Shown in pieces: positions 45,060 through 54,620 of a stretch of DNA of 64,000 bases. Source of the DNA: Chitinispirillales bacterium ANBcel5 (lineage in GTDB: Bacteria > Fibrobacterota > Chitinivibrionia > Chitinivibrionales > Chitinispirillaceae); NCBI GenBank assembly GCA_029688955.1, contig JARUKZ010000008.1:62001-126000 (forward strand). Direction: 5' to 3'. How positions within the stretch are numbered: position 1 is the stretch's first letter; each line of letters opens with the position of its first letter. Under the pieces are notes generated by a model that saw nothing but the letters and a program-made list of their open reading frames with translations, was not told the origin of the DNA and made no database searches. The position numbers and the translations under genes were made by a program.

Positions 45060-46352
45060 TTGAACATTTTACACATCGTTTCCGGTAATTTAAATGGTGG
45101 TGCATTCAGAGGAGCTTACTGGCTTCATAAAGGTTTGCAGAAAATTGGTGTTGATTCCATAATGCTAACCAACAGTCGTGATACAGGAAATGATGACTCC
45201 ATCGTAAGCATCAGAAAAAATCCCAAATCCAAAATTGTCGCGGAGATACGACCTCGTTTAGATCGTTTACCACTCCTGTTTTATAGAAATAGAAGTAAAA
45301 AGATATTCAGTACCGCCATAACCGGATTTGATTTTACCAAAACAGCGGAATACAGAAATGCGGATATCATTCACCTGCATTGGATTAATGCCGGGTTTGT
45401 TAACATAAAGGACCTCAAACAAATTACTAAACCCATTGTATGGACTTTGCGAGATATGTGGCCAATGACTGGTGGGTGCCATTATAGCATACAATGTAAT
45501 AATTTTAAAACAGGTTGTGGAAACTGTTGGCAGCTATCATCTAAAAGAAGCCTTGATCTTTCCAGGTTTATTTTAAAAAGAAAGCTAAAACACCTACCCT
45601 ACAATATGAAGCTTATTGGAATAAGCAACTGGATGAGTAGTCTTGCTCAATCGAGTATCCTGTTTAAACAGCACGACATAAGAACGATTTATAATAACAT
45701 CAACTGCAAAGAGTTTTTTTCGATAGAAAAAACTACTGCCAGAGAGATTCTTGGCATTAAAACCGATAAAAAAATCCTACTGTGCGGTTCTACAAACATC
45801 AGCGATTTTTATAAAGGATTTTCAAAGCTTGCAGACGCATTACAAAATCTAAACAAAAACAGAATAATGTTGCTTTTTTTCGGGTCTGCTTCAAACGAAT
45901 TCCTTACCTCACTTGGCTATGAATACAAGAGCCTGGGATTTTTAAATGATAATATTTCTTTGCGATTAGCTTATTCTGCCAGTGACGTATTTGTAGCTCC
46001 AAGTTTAATGGATGCATTTGGAAAAACAATCGCAGAATCCATGGCTTGCGGAACACCCACGGTGTGCTTTAATGCAACAGGGCCAGGCGAGATTGTGGAT
46101 CACAAGATAAATGGCTATGCAGCTACCCCGTTTGAACCGGATGATTTGGCCAAAGGGATTAAATGGGTATTGGAACACCCTAATTACCAGGCGTTAACCC
46201 AAAAGGCACGAAAAAAAGTTTTAACTAATTTCGATAACAGTGTTATAGCAAAAAAATACTATGATTTGTACCAGGAACTGCTGAACAATGCGACCCTCAC
46301 GGCCGCACAATCCTCATCGAAGCCCGGGAATTACGGGTTCGTAACGCTATAA
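45060..46352 (+). CDS. GT4 family glycosyltransferase
   Basis: 430 residues starting at TTG 45060 (AAAGGTAAAG upstream). The N-terminal donor-independent motif is NILHIVSGNLNGGAFRGAYW; the C-terminal GT4 nucleotide-sugar site is FGKTIAESMACGTPTVCFNA (about 319-338) with PSLMDAFG before it. CNNFKTGCGNCWQL (about 145-158) is a Cys-rich insertion found in the WcaC-like subgroup. The last 15 residues run 56 bp into the opposing beta-helix gene and look like read-through. It is in the same direction as fcl and gmd and may use GDP-fucose or GDP-mannose (inference). Confidence 0.85.
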   Translation: MNILHIVSGNLNGGAFRGAYWLHKGLQKIGVDSIMLTNSRDTGNDDSIVSIRKNPKSKIVAEIRPRLDRLPLLFYRNRSKKIFSTAITGFDFTKTAEYRNADIIHLHWINAGFVNIKDLKQITKPIVWTLRDMWPMTGGCHYSIQCNNFKTGCGNCWQLSSKRSLDLSRFILKRKLKHLPYNMKLIGISNWMSSLAQSSILFKQHDIRTIYNNINCKEFFSIEKTTAREILGIKTDKKILLCGSTNISDFYKGFSKLADALQNLNKNRIMLLFFGSASNEFLTSLGYEYKSLGFLNDNISLRLAYSASDVFVAPSLMDAFGKTIAESMACGTPTVCFNATGPGEIVDHKINGYAATPFEPDDLAKGIKWVLEHPNYQALTQKARKKVLTNFDNSVIAKKYYDLYQELLNNATLTAAQSSSKPGNYGFVTL

Positions 46353-49300
46353 TATACACCCCACTCCCCACAGGATTACCGTTGGAAAGCTTTCCATCCC
46401 AATAGGCCGTATAGCTGCCGGGACGCATATTTCTGTTCACAAGATCGGTTACTCTCCTGCCCCGAAGATCAAAGATTTCCATGGTCACCCGCGTACGACT
46501 GTCATCAATGGAACCATCTGAATTGAAAGTAAAGGGTACCTGATAGGGAATCTTTACCAATGCGCCGGGCCTTACCACCCGTGCTTTAGAATTTTTGAAG
46601 GCCAACCGCTGCGGAAATTCCGAAAATGCCGAACCACTGGTGGTAACTATGAGCGTACGCTCAAAGGTTTCGCTGTTATCGGCAATGGTTATATAGGTAC
46701 CATCCTCTATCTCGGTAAAATTATCACGTTCCGCCAAGATTATTCTGTAATCGCCCGTGTTATCGAGACCATCAAAACGGATTCGTGTAGAAGCCGAACC
46801 ACCCTTATGGGGTGAAAAGGAGAGGGTAAAGGTCTGCGTGGAATCGGAAAGCCAGGTTCTGCGAAAATCGCTTGAAAACGCGGGGGTTACGGTGTTCCAG
46901 TCGGGACGATTGAAAAAGAGTTGCCGGCCACCATCGGGACGTGTTGGTTTAGGCTGATCGAGGTAATCACGCCGGTTAAGTGCGTTCTGAGAAAAACCAA
47001 AAAAGGTCTGTTGGTCGGTGTACCCCTCTGTTTCCGCGATGATCTGCACCACCCAGTCGGTTTCTTCACTACCCACCCTCTTTTGCAGAACCGGTAACTC
47101 CTGCTCCTTTTCAATATAAGGGAATCCATCAAGCTCCACTTTCCGCTCTCCCTCGGGATTGTAGAGATACCCGGTCCAGGGTTTCATCAGATCCCCTGCC
47201 CGTTCAAAATCCTGGATGTGTTCATTCCAGCGCCACAACTCATTTTTTCCGCTCCAGCGCACCGGATAGGTATAAGGGGAACCGATATACTGCCACTCTC
47301 TGCTGTTTTCAAACTCAAAGGTGTAAGGACCACTAAACAGTTCACTCTCCTCTATGGTGTACACTACCGGTTCTTTGGCAGTGTACCAGTAGGCATTCCC
47401 CACCGCTGGAGATTCAACAGCTTTAAATCCCAGTGGAACTGTAATCCCACCATTAAGCCCCAGGTCTTTGAGCACCTCTGAGGTAGATCGGTTCTCTGTG
47501 CTTTGCTGCGCGCCACTTTTTAGGAGCCGTCGCACCGTTCCATCACCCGAAAACGAAAGGTTTTGGGATGGGAAAGCAACAAGCGCCCAGTTTGATGATG
47601 GAACCGCGCGTACGGTAACACTTGAAACAGTTACAGTATCGTTGATACTATCATCACCATCAGAGCGCAGTGGAGTAACCGCAATCGCGAATTCCCCATC
47701 AGGAAGGGGGTAGATATCGATTTCGCTACTCTGTGTGGTATACTCAAAAACTGTAGTCTCGTCAGACAGGTCGGTAACCTGCACACGGTTTCCCCCCGGA
47801 ACAAAGCTTTCGGCCGCTATTGTGTAACGCACCAAAGAACCGTAAACAGAACGATGGAAACTGCCTACGACTTCAGGCAGTGAAGTATCAAAGTGGCGCT
47901 CTATGTAATCCCCGGGCAAGACCCCCTCAATACCCTTATACTTAGCACGCATTACCAGCTCGCCCGGAGCGGTTCTGAATACAACGGTATCATGTTGTGC
48001 GGAGCGGTAGATAACCGGAAACTCTGTACCGTTACTGGCCACCCGAAGAGTTACATCCATTTTGTTGAGGTAATTGGTTCTGGCAAAAACAAAGGATGCC
48101 CTGTCGCGGTAAATATGCTTCTCCTGTAAAATGGGAAGGAGTGGCTGGCGGTGATCATAGTTCTCTACCATCGCCAAAATATCCGGAAGCATCTCCGGTC
48201 TGAACGCTTTAGCCCCTACATTTTCTCTTCCAACAAAGCCACCGCCCCGCTGCCGTTGAAGCTCTTTGGCTTCGGTAAGGGTGGAAACGGTGTCGTTACG
48301 GGTGACGAGGCCGTATTCTGGGATTTGGCTTGCTATGCGACTTCTGCTTTCACCAACAATGATGTTATCGGTGATGATGTTGCCTTTGGGAGTATCGGGT
48401 TCATCATCCAGTATAAATTGAAGTGCAGGAAAATTGGTGGTCCAGGGTGGCGCTTTATAGGGCTTTGAAACAAGACGTTCATAGGCTGTTCCACCGGGCA
48501 GGATATGTTTGCGAAAAGGTCCTGTTTCTGACATTGCTCGATTATCGGCAGCAATCCAACGAGAACAGTTGGAAATGATGTTACCTCTAAAAAAAATATC
48601 CCTGCCACCTCCGAGTTTAAAAGCTGTGGGAACATTTTCAATCAGGTTATTCTCAACTACGAGACCACTGACCATATCATCGAGATAGACTCCATTTATA
48701 TCACCAGTACCTGATGAATGCAGATAGTTTTGACTTATTATGTTACCCCGGGCGGTCCAGTCGCGACCGGTATAGATAATACCCATATCCTGAGATTCTC
48801 TGCAGACATCATATACTTCGTTATATTTAAAGATGTTATTTAGACCATTAATTTCCATACCCTGATGTGGTGCCCCAAAGGCAGTGTTGAATAAAACGGT
48901 ATTCCCACTTCCCGCAAGACGAACCGCTGCTGAATACGTTTTTCTGAATCTTCCCCAATTACTTAGTGTGTTACCAACAACAAGATTTCCGCTTTTGTTT
49001 TGTTCTTTTACATCGCCAGAATTGACAGAGATGGCATTACGCCCTGTATAACTTACATTGTTATTTAAAATTAGTACAACCGAGCTGTTTGATACTGAAA
49101 TGCCATTCCCGCCAGTATTTCTAATTTCGCATGATATCAGCTTAATGTTATTGCACTGGTGAACATGTACACCGTGCCTGCCGGAAAAAGAGATTGAGAT
49201 ATCAGAGATAATGACATCATTAGACCTGGTGATATTTAACAAATTTTCATGGTTGGCGGTTAGAACATACTCCGGTACCTGGTTATCCAATGGCCACAGG

Positions 49301-50100
49301 AAAAGCTGATTAGTTCCAGTATCAATTACCCAATCGCCCGGTTTTTTAATTTCATTTAAAATATTAAGTGCATAAAACCTTTGGCCCTCACGAAACCCAT
49401 AAGGACTTTTTCTACTGGGCACAATAATTACATCATCAACTACATTCTTAGGAAAGAAATAATTTGCATACCAATCATGGTACCAAAACCCAAAAAACGC
49501 AATTCTGTCCTTTTCCTCTACCCAATTAGATGCACCCTGTGTTTCCAATGCATACGTACTGCCATCTCCAATGGCTCTTACATTTTCAATTGTGGTGTAC
49601 CCTGAATCTGGCCACCGGGTTAAGTTGAGTGGTGTATCTCCTGAAACTAATCTGGGCAGAATTTGCTGCCCTAAAACTTTTTCATTCCAAAAATCAGTTG
49701 CATTAACCCCGATCTCACTTAGTGATACCTTTCTTATTTCGTCTCTGAAGTCTCCGGGTACTCCTAGCACAATATCATCGTCGTTAATGGGTCCCAACTG
49801 GTGAGATGGTATTGTAATACCACCCATTATTCTTACATTTGCACCATTTTCAGATTTTATTGTAAGGCCATCGACATTATCGATAAAGATCTGATTGCCA
49901 ATGAGATAGCTACCCTCCTGTACTATTATTGTATCGCAAGCGGGACTGTTTTGAAGTGAATTTATAGCATCTTGAATGTTTGAGAATGGGTCACTGTATT
50001 CACCAGTTGCACTATCCAAACCATTGGGTGAAACATAGATTACATTGCCAGCCATGCTTAGTGTGTAATAAAGAATTATTACTAGTAAGGACAAATACAT
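46297..50100 (-). CDS. secreted right-handed beta-helix protein with FlgD-like C-terminal tail
   Basis: 1,267 residues from ATG 50100; GGAG precedes it, while the longer frame to 50112 begins inside that site. A signal peptide (MYLSLLVIILYYTLSMAGN) is followed by a parallel beta-helix (about 20-560) with repeated Asn-rich turns (GRHGVHVHQCNNIKLISCEI; GNGISVSNSSVVLILNNNV), as in pectate lyase-like and epimerase folds. Beta-sandwich modules follow, and the end is a FlgD-like Ig domain (MEIFDLRGRRVTDLVNRNMR; SGVYIIALRT) of the type that tags proteins for export in FCB bacteria. Its position in the polysaccharide locus suggests a lyase or epimerase acting on the exported polymer; substrate unknown. 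Confidence 0.8.
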   Translation of the reverse strand: MYLSLLVIILYYTLSMAGNVIYVSPNGLDSATGEYSDPFSNIQDAINSLQNSPACDTIIVQEGSYLIGNQIFIDNVDGLTIKSENGANVRIMGGITIPSHQLGPINDDDIVLGVPGDFRDEIRKVSLSEIGVNATDFWNEKVLGQQILPRLVSGDTPLNLTRWPDSGYTTIENVRAIGDGSTYALETQGASNWVEEKDRIAFFGFWYHDWYANYFFPKNVVDDVIIVPSRKSPYGFREGQRFYALNILNEIKKPGDWVIDTGTNQLFLWPLDNQVPEYVLTANHENLLNITRSNDVIISDISISFSGRHGVHVHQCNNIKLISCEIRNTGGNGISVSNSSVVLILNNNVSYTGRNAISVNSGDVKEQNKSGNLVVGNTLSNWGRFRKTYSAAVRLAGSGNTVLFNTAFGAPHQGMEINGLNNIFKYNEVYDVCRESQDMGIIYTGRDWTARGNIISQNYLHSSGTGDINGVYLDDMVSGLVVENNLIENVPTAFKLGGGRDIFFRGNIISNCSRWIAADNRAMSETGPFRKHILPGGTAYERLVSKPYKAPPWTTNFPALQFILDDEPDTPKGNIITDNIIVGESRSRIASQIPEYGLVTRNDTVSTLTEAKELQRQRGGGFVGRENVGAKAFRPEMLPDILAMVENYDHRQPLLPILQEKHIYRDRASFVFARTNYLNKMDVTLRVASNGTEFPVIYRSAQHDTVVFRTAPGELVMRAKYKGIEGVLPGDYIERHFDTSLPEVVGSFHRSVYGSLVRYTIAAESFVPGGNRVQVTDLSDETTVFEYTTQSSEIDIYPLPDGEFAIAVTPLRSDGDDSINDTVTVSSVTVRAVPSSNWALVAFPSQNLSFSGDGTVRRLLKSGAQQSTENRSTSEVLKDLGLNGGITVPLGFKAVESPAVGNAYWYTAKEPVVYTIEESELFSGPYTFEFENSREWQYIGSPYTYPVRWSGKNELWRWNEHIQDFERAGDLMKPWTGYLYNPEGERKVELDGFPYIEKEQELPVLQKRVGSEETDWVVQIIAETEGYTDQQTFFGFSQNALNRRDYLDQPKPTRPDGGRQLFFNRPDWNTVTPAFSSDFRRTWLSDSTQTFTLSFSPHKGGSASTRIRFDGLDNTGDYRIILAERDNFTEIEDGTYITIADNSETFERTLIVTTSGSAFSEFPQRLAFKNSKARVVRPGALVKIPYQVPFTFNSDGSIDDSRTRVTMEIFDLRGRRVTDLVNRNMRPGSYTAYWDGKLSNGNPVGSGVYIIALRTRNSRASMRIVRP

Positions 50101-50226
50101 AAAATTCTCCACAGTTGATTTATTATATAAATTGTACTGCAGAGTACCAGACTGTGCAATATATAAATGCCAAACCAGCTTCTAAAAAAAACACATTTGG
50201 AATGTTTAATAGGGGATTAAACTATA

Positions 50227-51405
50227 CTAACAAACTTTTGCAGGTATGACGGTTTCCTTCATAAATGGCTTATATATCTGAAAGAGATTATCAATAGCCA
50301 CAGTATCAGTATATTTAGCTTTAAAGGTTTTTTGTGCATTGCAACAGAGTCGATTATAAAAAGCACAATCATCTAAACTTAAAACTTTTTCAAGTAAATC
50401 TTTTTCATTACCTTTTTCAAATAGTAATCCATTAGTTCCATGGTTGATGATGCCTGGTAATCCCCCTATTCTTGTAGCAATAATGGGAGTACCAACCGAA
50501 AAAGCCTCTATGATTATCATGGGGAACATCTCATACCAACACGAAGGAAGTAAAACGGCTTTGGCTTTTGCCATTTGCTGCACTACCTCACCTTTTTCCA
50601 AAGCACCGAGGTACACAATATTTGAAGGAAGATTCTTCATTTTTTCGTTCAATGGCCCACTCCCCGCAATCCATAGTTTTTTGCCGATTTTTTCAAACGC
50701 TTTTAGCAAAAAAGGTACGCCCTTCTCGTGACTCAAGCGTCCTACAAAGAGAAAATGCTCCTGTTTGCCTATATTGTTTGTCTGGTACTGGTTATGCGTC
50801 CAGTTGGGTTTTACTACTATTTTTTCTTCTGTGACCTTCAGTGATGAATTTTTAAATGTAGTAGCCGCAAACTCATTTAAACAGATATAACGCTCAACCG
50901 TGGTATTCCATGTATTTATGAGTTTGTGTAGGCATAATGTAACAGCCAATGCAAGGGAGGGGGCAAAGCCTTTAAAACACCTATGCCGAACACCATCTAT
51001 GGGGAACTTCTTATGTCTGCATTTTTCACATATCTTACCATCTCTTAAAAAGAGCGCCCCGGGGCAAAGTAGTCTAAAGTTATGTAATGTCATAACTACC
51101 GGGACATTGCATATACGGGCTGCCCATAGCACAGAGGGAGATGCAGTGTAGAAAATATTATGTACGTGTATTATGTCGGGTCTAAATTTGCGTATTACTC
51201 TAAGTACTTTAAAGAAGGATGAGAATGAAAAAAGGGTATCCCAAAAAAGCAGTACTTGTAAAAGCAAGTTTTTTGTTTTTTTGTTCTTGAATATAAGCTT
51301 TTGTATAGTGTACCCATTATCCTCTAATAACCCGCATTCATTATCAAATACAGTATCTTCTCCACCAACTTGCGTATACCTATTGTGTAGTAACAATATT
51401 TTCAT
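50227..51405 (-). CDS. GT4 family glycosyltransferase
   Basis: 392 residues. N-terminal KILLLHNRYTQVGGEDTVFD; middle PDIIHVHNIFYTASPSVLWA; C-terminal GT4 site MFPMIIIEAFSVGTPIIATR (about 295-314) after the EKGVPFL (about 226) segment. A Cys-rich KICEKCRHKKFPIDGVRHRC is typical of the subgroup. It overlaps the next upstream gene by 26 bp. Part of the AT-rich middle of the locus. Confidence 0.88.
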   Translation of the reverse strand: MKILLLHNRYTQVGGEDTVFDNECGLLEDNGYTIQKLIFKNKKTKNLLLQVLLFWDTLFSFSSFFKVLRVIRKFRPDIIHVHNIFYTASPSVLWAARICNVPVVMTLHNFRLLCPGALFLRDGKICEKCRHKKFPIDGVRHRCFKGFAPSLALAVTLCLHKLINTWNTTVERYICLNEFAATTFKNSSLKVTEEKIVVKPNWTHNQYQTNNIGKQEHFLFVGRLSHEKGVPFLLKAFEKIGKKLWIAGSGPLNEKMKNLPSNIVYLGALEKGEVVQQMAKAKAVLLPSCWYEMFPMIIIEAFSVGTPIIATRIGGLPGIINHGTNGLLFEKGNEKDLLEKVLSLDDCAFYNRLCCNAQKTFKAKYTDTVAIDNLFQIYKPFMKETVIPAKVC

Positions 51406-52549
51406 TTTTATCTAAAGCCTTTATAATACCACTAGCAAAATTTTCAGTCATAGCTTCAATGGTGTATTTCTTTCCATCATAGATTGCATTCCTGGTTATG
51501 CGCTTTCTCTTTGCCGTATCATTTAACAAATCAACTATTGCGTTTGAAAAAGATTGTATATCAAACCGCGTAATAATACCGTTATGCCCGTGTTTTAAAT
51601 AAGAAATTTCGGGACTATGATATGGATAATCGGTAGTCACCATAGGAAGGCCAAGTGCAAAGCTATCTAAAACTGCAAGTCCAACAAGGCCAGGTAATAA
51701 AAACAGGTCTGAGGCAGCAAAATACAGCACCTTTTCTTTGCCAAACTTTGCACCTAAGTAATGTATATAACTCTTGTTTTTTGCAGCTTCTTTAGCAATA
51801 ACAGAATCGGGACCATTCCCAATTAAAAGCAACTGGAATTCTGGGATGCTTTCAACAACTTTTTTAGAAGCGTTGACTAAAAATCGAAGTTCTTTTTCCT
51901 TATACATACCTCCACAAAAAATACCTATGAACGCATCGGGTGGTATTTTCATCTTCTTTTTCAATTTCCCAATATCACAGCTACTTATATTAGATCTATA
52001 TTCTTTAAGTGTTTTAGTATCAATAGCATTTTGAACATTGGTTACAGTATCTTTCTTCACCCCATTTCCAATAACCCAATCGGCTACTGTAGCTGTATAT
52101 GCAAACCACCAATCAGGCTTCTTTAACAAACGCCTTTTGATCCTATTAGAAAAAGATGTTTTACTCTGCTGATGGCAATAACCGTGGCCCCAAAAAGCTA
52201 TTTTGTATTTGAATAAGGGTCTCAATAAAAACAATACATAATTGAGAAGTAATTTGTGTGCCTGCTCTACTATAATGAGATCAGCACCGTAGATTTTCTT
52301 TAGTGCTGGTTGCCAAACAAAACCAAAGGGCAAGTACAGATTTTTGATCTTTTTGCACCATTTTAACTCTACAGTATCATTTCTCTCTCTTTCTTTAGCT
52401 TTAGTTTGGCCATAAACAAATACCAGCTTAATATTTTCTGAATATAACTTACATTTTAGATTTTCAACAAACGGTATTCTGTAATGAGTTAACACTCGTT
52501 GAATGATTACTACAGTTTTCTTTCTTTTTCTTAGCTTTTTTTCTAACAC
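51380..52549 (-). CDS. GT4-like glycosyltransferase
   Basis: 389 residues from GTG 52549, chosen because AAGGA lies just upstream; the open frame to 52639 lacks a site. N-terminal KKTVVIIQRVLTHYRIPFVE, GT4 C-terminal region FLLPGLVGLAVLDSFALGLP (about 286-305). HGYCHQQSKTSFSNRIKRRL near 125 is typical of GT4 enzymes that act on membrane-linked glycans. Donor unknown. Overlaps the downstream GT4 gene. Confidence 0.8.
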   Translation of the reverse strand: MLEKKLRKRKKTVVIIQRVLTHYRIPFVENLKCKLYSENIKLVFVYGQTKAKERERNDTVELKWCKKIKNLYLPFGFVWQPALKKIYGADLIIVEQAHKLLLNYVLFLLRPLFKYKIAFWGHGYCHQQSKTSFSNRIKRRLLKKPDWWFAYTATVADWVIGNGVKKDTVTNVQNAIDTKTLKEYRSNISSCDIGKLKKKMKIPPDAFIGIFCGGMYKEKELRFLVNASKKVVESIPEFQLLLIGNGPDSVIAKEAAKNKSYIHYLGAKFGKEKVLYFAASDLFLLPGLVGLAVLDSFALGLPMVTTDYPYHSPEISYLKHGHNGIITRFDIQSFSNAIVDLLNDTAKRKRITRNAIYDGKKYTIEAMTENFASGIIKALDKNENIVTTQ

Positions 52550-52716
52550 TAATAATCCTTCTTCTAATATATTGCCTATTGATATTGTACCAGCGTTGTG
52601 CCTATAAGAACATTTGGAAACAAAGTGATTTTTTTGCATTCACTTATCTTTTATTTTAATCAAAAATTGTAAAAGACGTACTACATGCACACTCTTGCTA
52701 CTTTTTCTGCTAAGTT

Positions 52717-53649
52717 TCAATCTTCTAATATGCGTTGTTTTTCAATCATTTTAATTAATGTTTCTGATTGACCTGATTTAGCTTTTCTAAAAAACATTTT
52801 TCCAGAGTTCAGTAATAAATCGTAATGTGTTTCATTATATACCTTAATTTCATCTTTGTATATAATAAAATGTAGTGGGGTTAATCTTGAGAGACCGTTG
52901 TATTCAACATCATCATAGTGAATGGCGTTTTTACCATATTTTGAGTTAAAAACAATAGTTTGAACACACATTTCCCTTGGAGCAAATGCAGTTTTAAAAT
53001 ATCGTAATAATTCATGTTCAGTGCATAGCCTATGGTAAACATGCCTTGCACATTCATAAGTGATACCCCACCAGTCGGAGCCCATATAAATATCACATTT
53101 TGTATTACCTAACTTTACCTGAGGTTCTTTTCTAAAAGGTAACTTGCGCATTATTATTTTTGATGTCCCACTAAATAATCTCTTAATATTTCTATTTCTT
53201 ATTTTTATGCTTCTAAAAAAGTGGTAAACAGTAAAACGTTCCCTTTGTGCCAGAGTGTTACATTTTGTAAGATTCATCCCCATAATAAATTCTTTCTTTG
53301 GGTCTGCCTCAAATTCAGATAGTATTTTTTCATTGGAAAATATAGGGTAATCTAACCCGCTTAAACATACTACTCGGTTATAATGATTTTCAGATTCTAC
53401 AACACACTTTAATAACTCCTTCAATGCTAGAATTTGTGAAAATGCAGCCCATTGTATGAATGCTCTTTTCTCAACAAAATACACATTTTTTATATCTTCA
53501 AATAATACTTTAAAAAGGTCAATGTCACTTTTCTGGTCTATATGTATAAAAAAATCATTTTCTTCTCTGTAATTTAAAGCTTCAATTAATCTTTTTAATT
53601 GCTTAGGATCATTATGTGCCAAAATAATATAGGCAATTTTTTTATTCAC
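52717..53649 (-). CDS. GT14 branching-type beta-1,6-N-acetylglucosaminyltransferase-like protein
   Basis: 310 residues of the core-2/I-branching family. KIAYIILAHNDPKQLKRLIE, FFIHIDQKSDIDLF, VVCLSGLDYPIFSNEKILSE (about 93-112) and IYMGSDWWGITYECARHVYH (about 187-206) are all family motifs. It would add a branching sugar to the repeat unit. Low GC compared with the locus ends. Confidence 0.85.
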   Translation of the reverse strand: MNKKIAYIILAHNDPKQLKRLIEALNYREENDFFIHIDQKSDIDLFKVLFEDIKNVYFVEKRAFIQWAAFSQILALKELLKCVVESENHYNRVVCLSGLDYPIFSNEKILSEFEADPKKEFIMGMNLTKCNTLAQRERFTVYHFFRSIKIRNRNIKRLFSGTSKIIMRKLPFRKEPQVKLGNTKCDIYMGSDWWGITYECARHVYHRLCTEHELLRYFKTAFAPREMCVQTIVFNSKYGKNAIHYDDVEYNGLSRLTPLHFIIYKDEIKVYNETHYDLLLNSGKMFFRKAKSGQSETLIKMIEKQRILED

Positions 53650-53752
53650 ATTTTGTCCTTTACTTGTTAGTTTTTATGTAAAAATGCTGCTTGTATCATT
53701 CCAAATACCTTTCAGAGAAATTAATATGAATCGCTCCCTGTTATAATTCTTT

Positions 53753-54610
53753 TCAAATTTTTTTTTTATATAATATACTGTTGTATATAACCTTCAAATA
53801 TGGTGTAAAGGACCATACAGGCCATAGCATACCACCATGCCTAAAAGAAAACAACATCCAATCTTTAAAAGGTAGCCCTTTTGACGACAACATCTTTTTT
53901 ATTCTAATTTTAAATGGTAATGTAACGTCTTTCCAGGTTCCAACCGAACTATTCCTGCTGCATTCCCCTAAATAACCTTGAGCAATAATTACTGAACACC
54001 CGGCCTTTTTTGCTCTAAATGCATAATCCATATCGCCAAAAGCATGTGGAAAACTTTTGGTCAAATTACCAATTTTTTTATAAACACTTCTTGGCACCAG
54101 CACTATATTTCCATTGATAGTATCTACATGCTGTATAGTTTCATTAGGCTCAACCAGTTCAAATTTAAAAGGATGAATGCCTTTTTTTCTTCTCATACCT
54201 CCATAGGTAGTTTTATTTTTTTCTTCAGGATCACATGTGGTGCCAGAAACTATACAGGCCTCATTTTGATTTTTTTTCCATGCCTCAATTAAAACATCTA
54301 ATGCATTGTCGTACAGTAGTGTATCATCATTAAGCCAAAGATAAAAATCATAATCTCTCTTGGCAGCCTCCTTAAATGCCAGGTGCATACCTTTGTTCCA
54401 AAATAAAGAGCCGTTGCCTTTAATTATAGCTACGTCGGGATACTGTTCACTTACAGCTTGTGCGGTCCCATCCGTAGAACCATCATCAACAAGATAAACG
54501 TCTTTCAATACGATTTGATCGGTTTCAATTGTATGTACTCTTTCTAAACACGCCAGTGTATTTTTTTTTCTGTTATGACAGGTGAGCAGTATTGAAACTC
54601 TTTTTTTCAT
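53753..54610 (-). CDS. GT2 family glycosyltransferase
   Basis: 285 residues. SILLTCHNRKKNTLACLERV, YLVDDGSTDGTA (about 39-50), FYLWLNDDTLLYD (DxD-type site, about 90-102), GNIVLVPRSVYKKIG and FGDMDYAFRAKKAGC. It is of the rhamnosyltransferase-like GT2 group and acts on the cytoplasmic side. It starts ten bases after the polymerase gene. Confidence 0.88.
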   Translation of the reverse strand: MKKRVSILLTCHNRKKNTLACLERVHTIETDQIVLKDVYLVDDGSTDGTAQAVSEQYPDVAIIKGNGSLFWNKGMHLAFKEAAKRDYDFYLWLNDDTLLYDNALDVLIEAWKKNQNEACIVSGTTCDPEEKNKTTYGGMRRKKGIHPFKFELVEPNETIQHVDTINGNIVLVPRSVYKKIGNLTKSFPHAFGDMDYAFRAKKAGCSVIIAQGYLGECSRNSSVGTWKDVTLPFKIRIKKMLSSKGLPFKDWMLFSFRHGGMLWPVWSFTPYLKVIYNSILYKKKI

Positions 54611-54620
54611 ATAGTAATCT

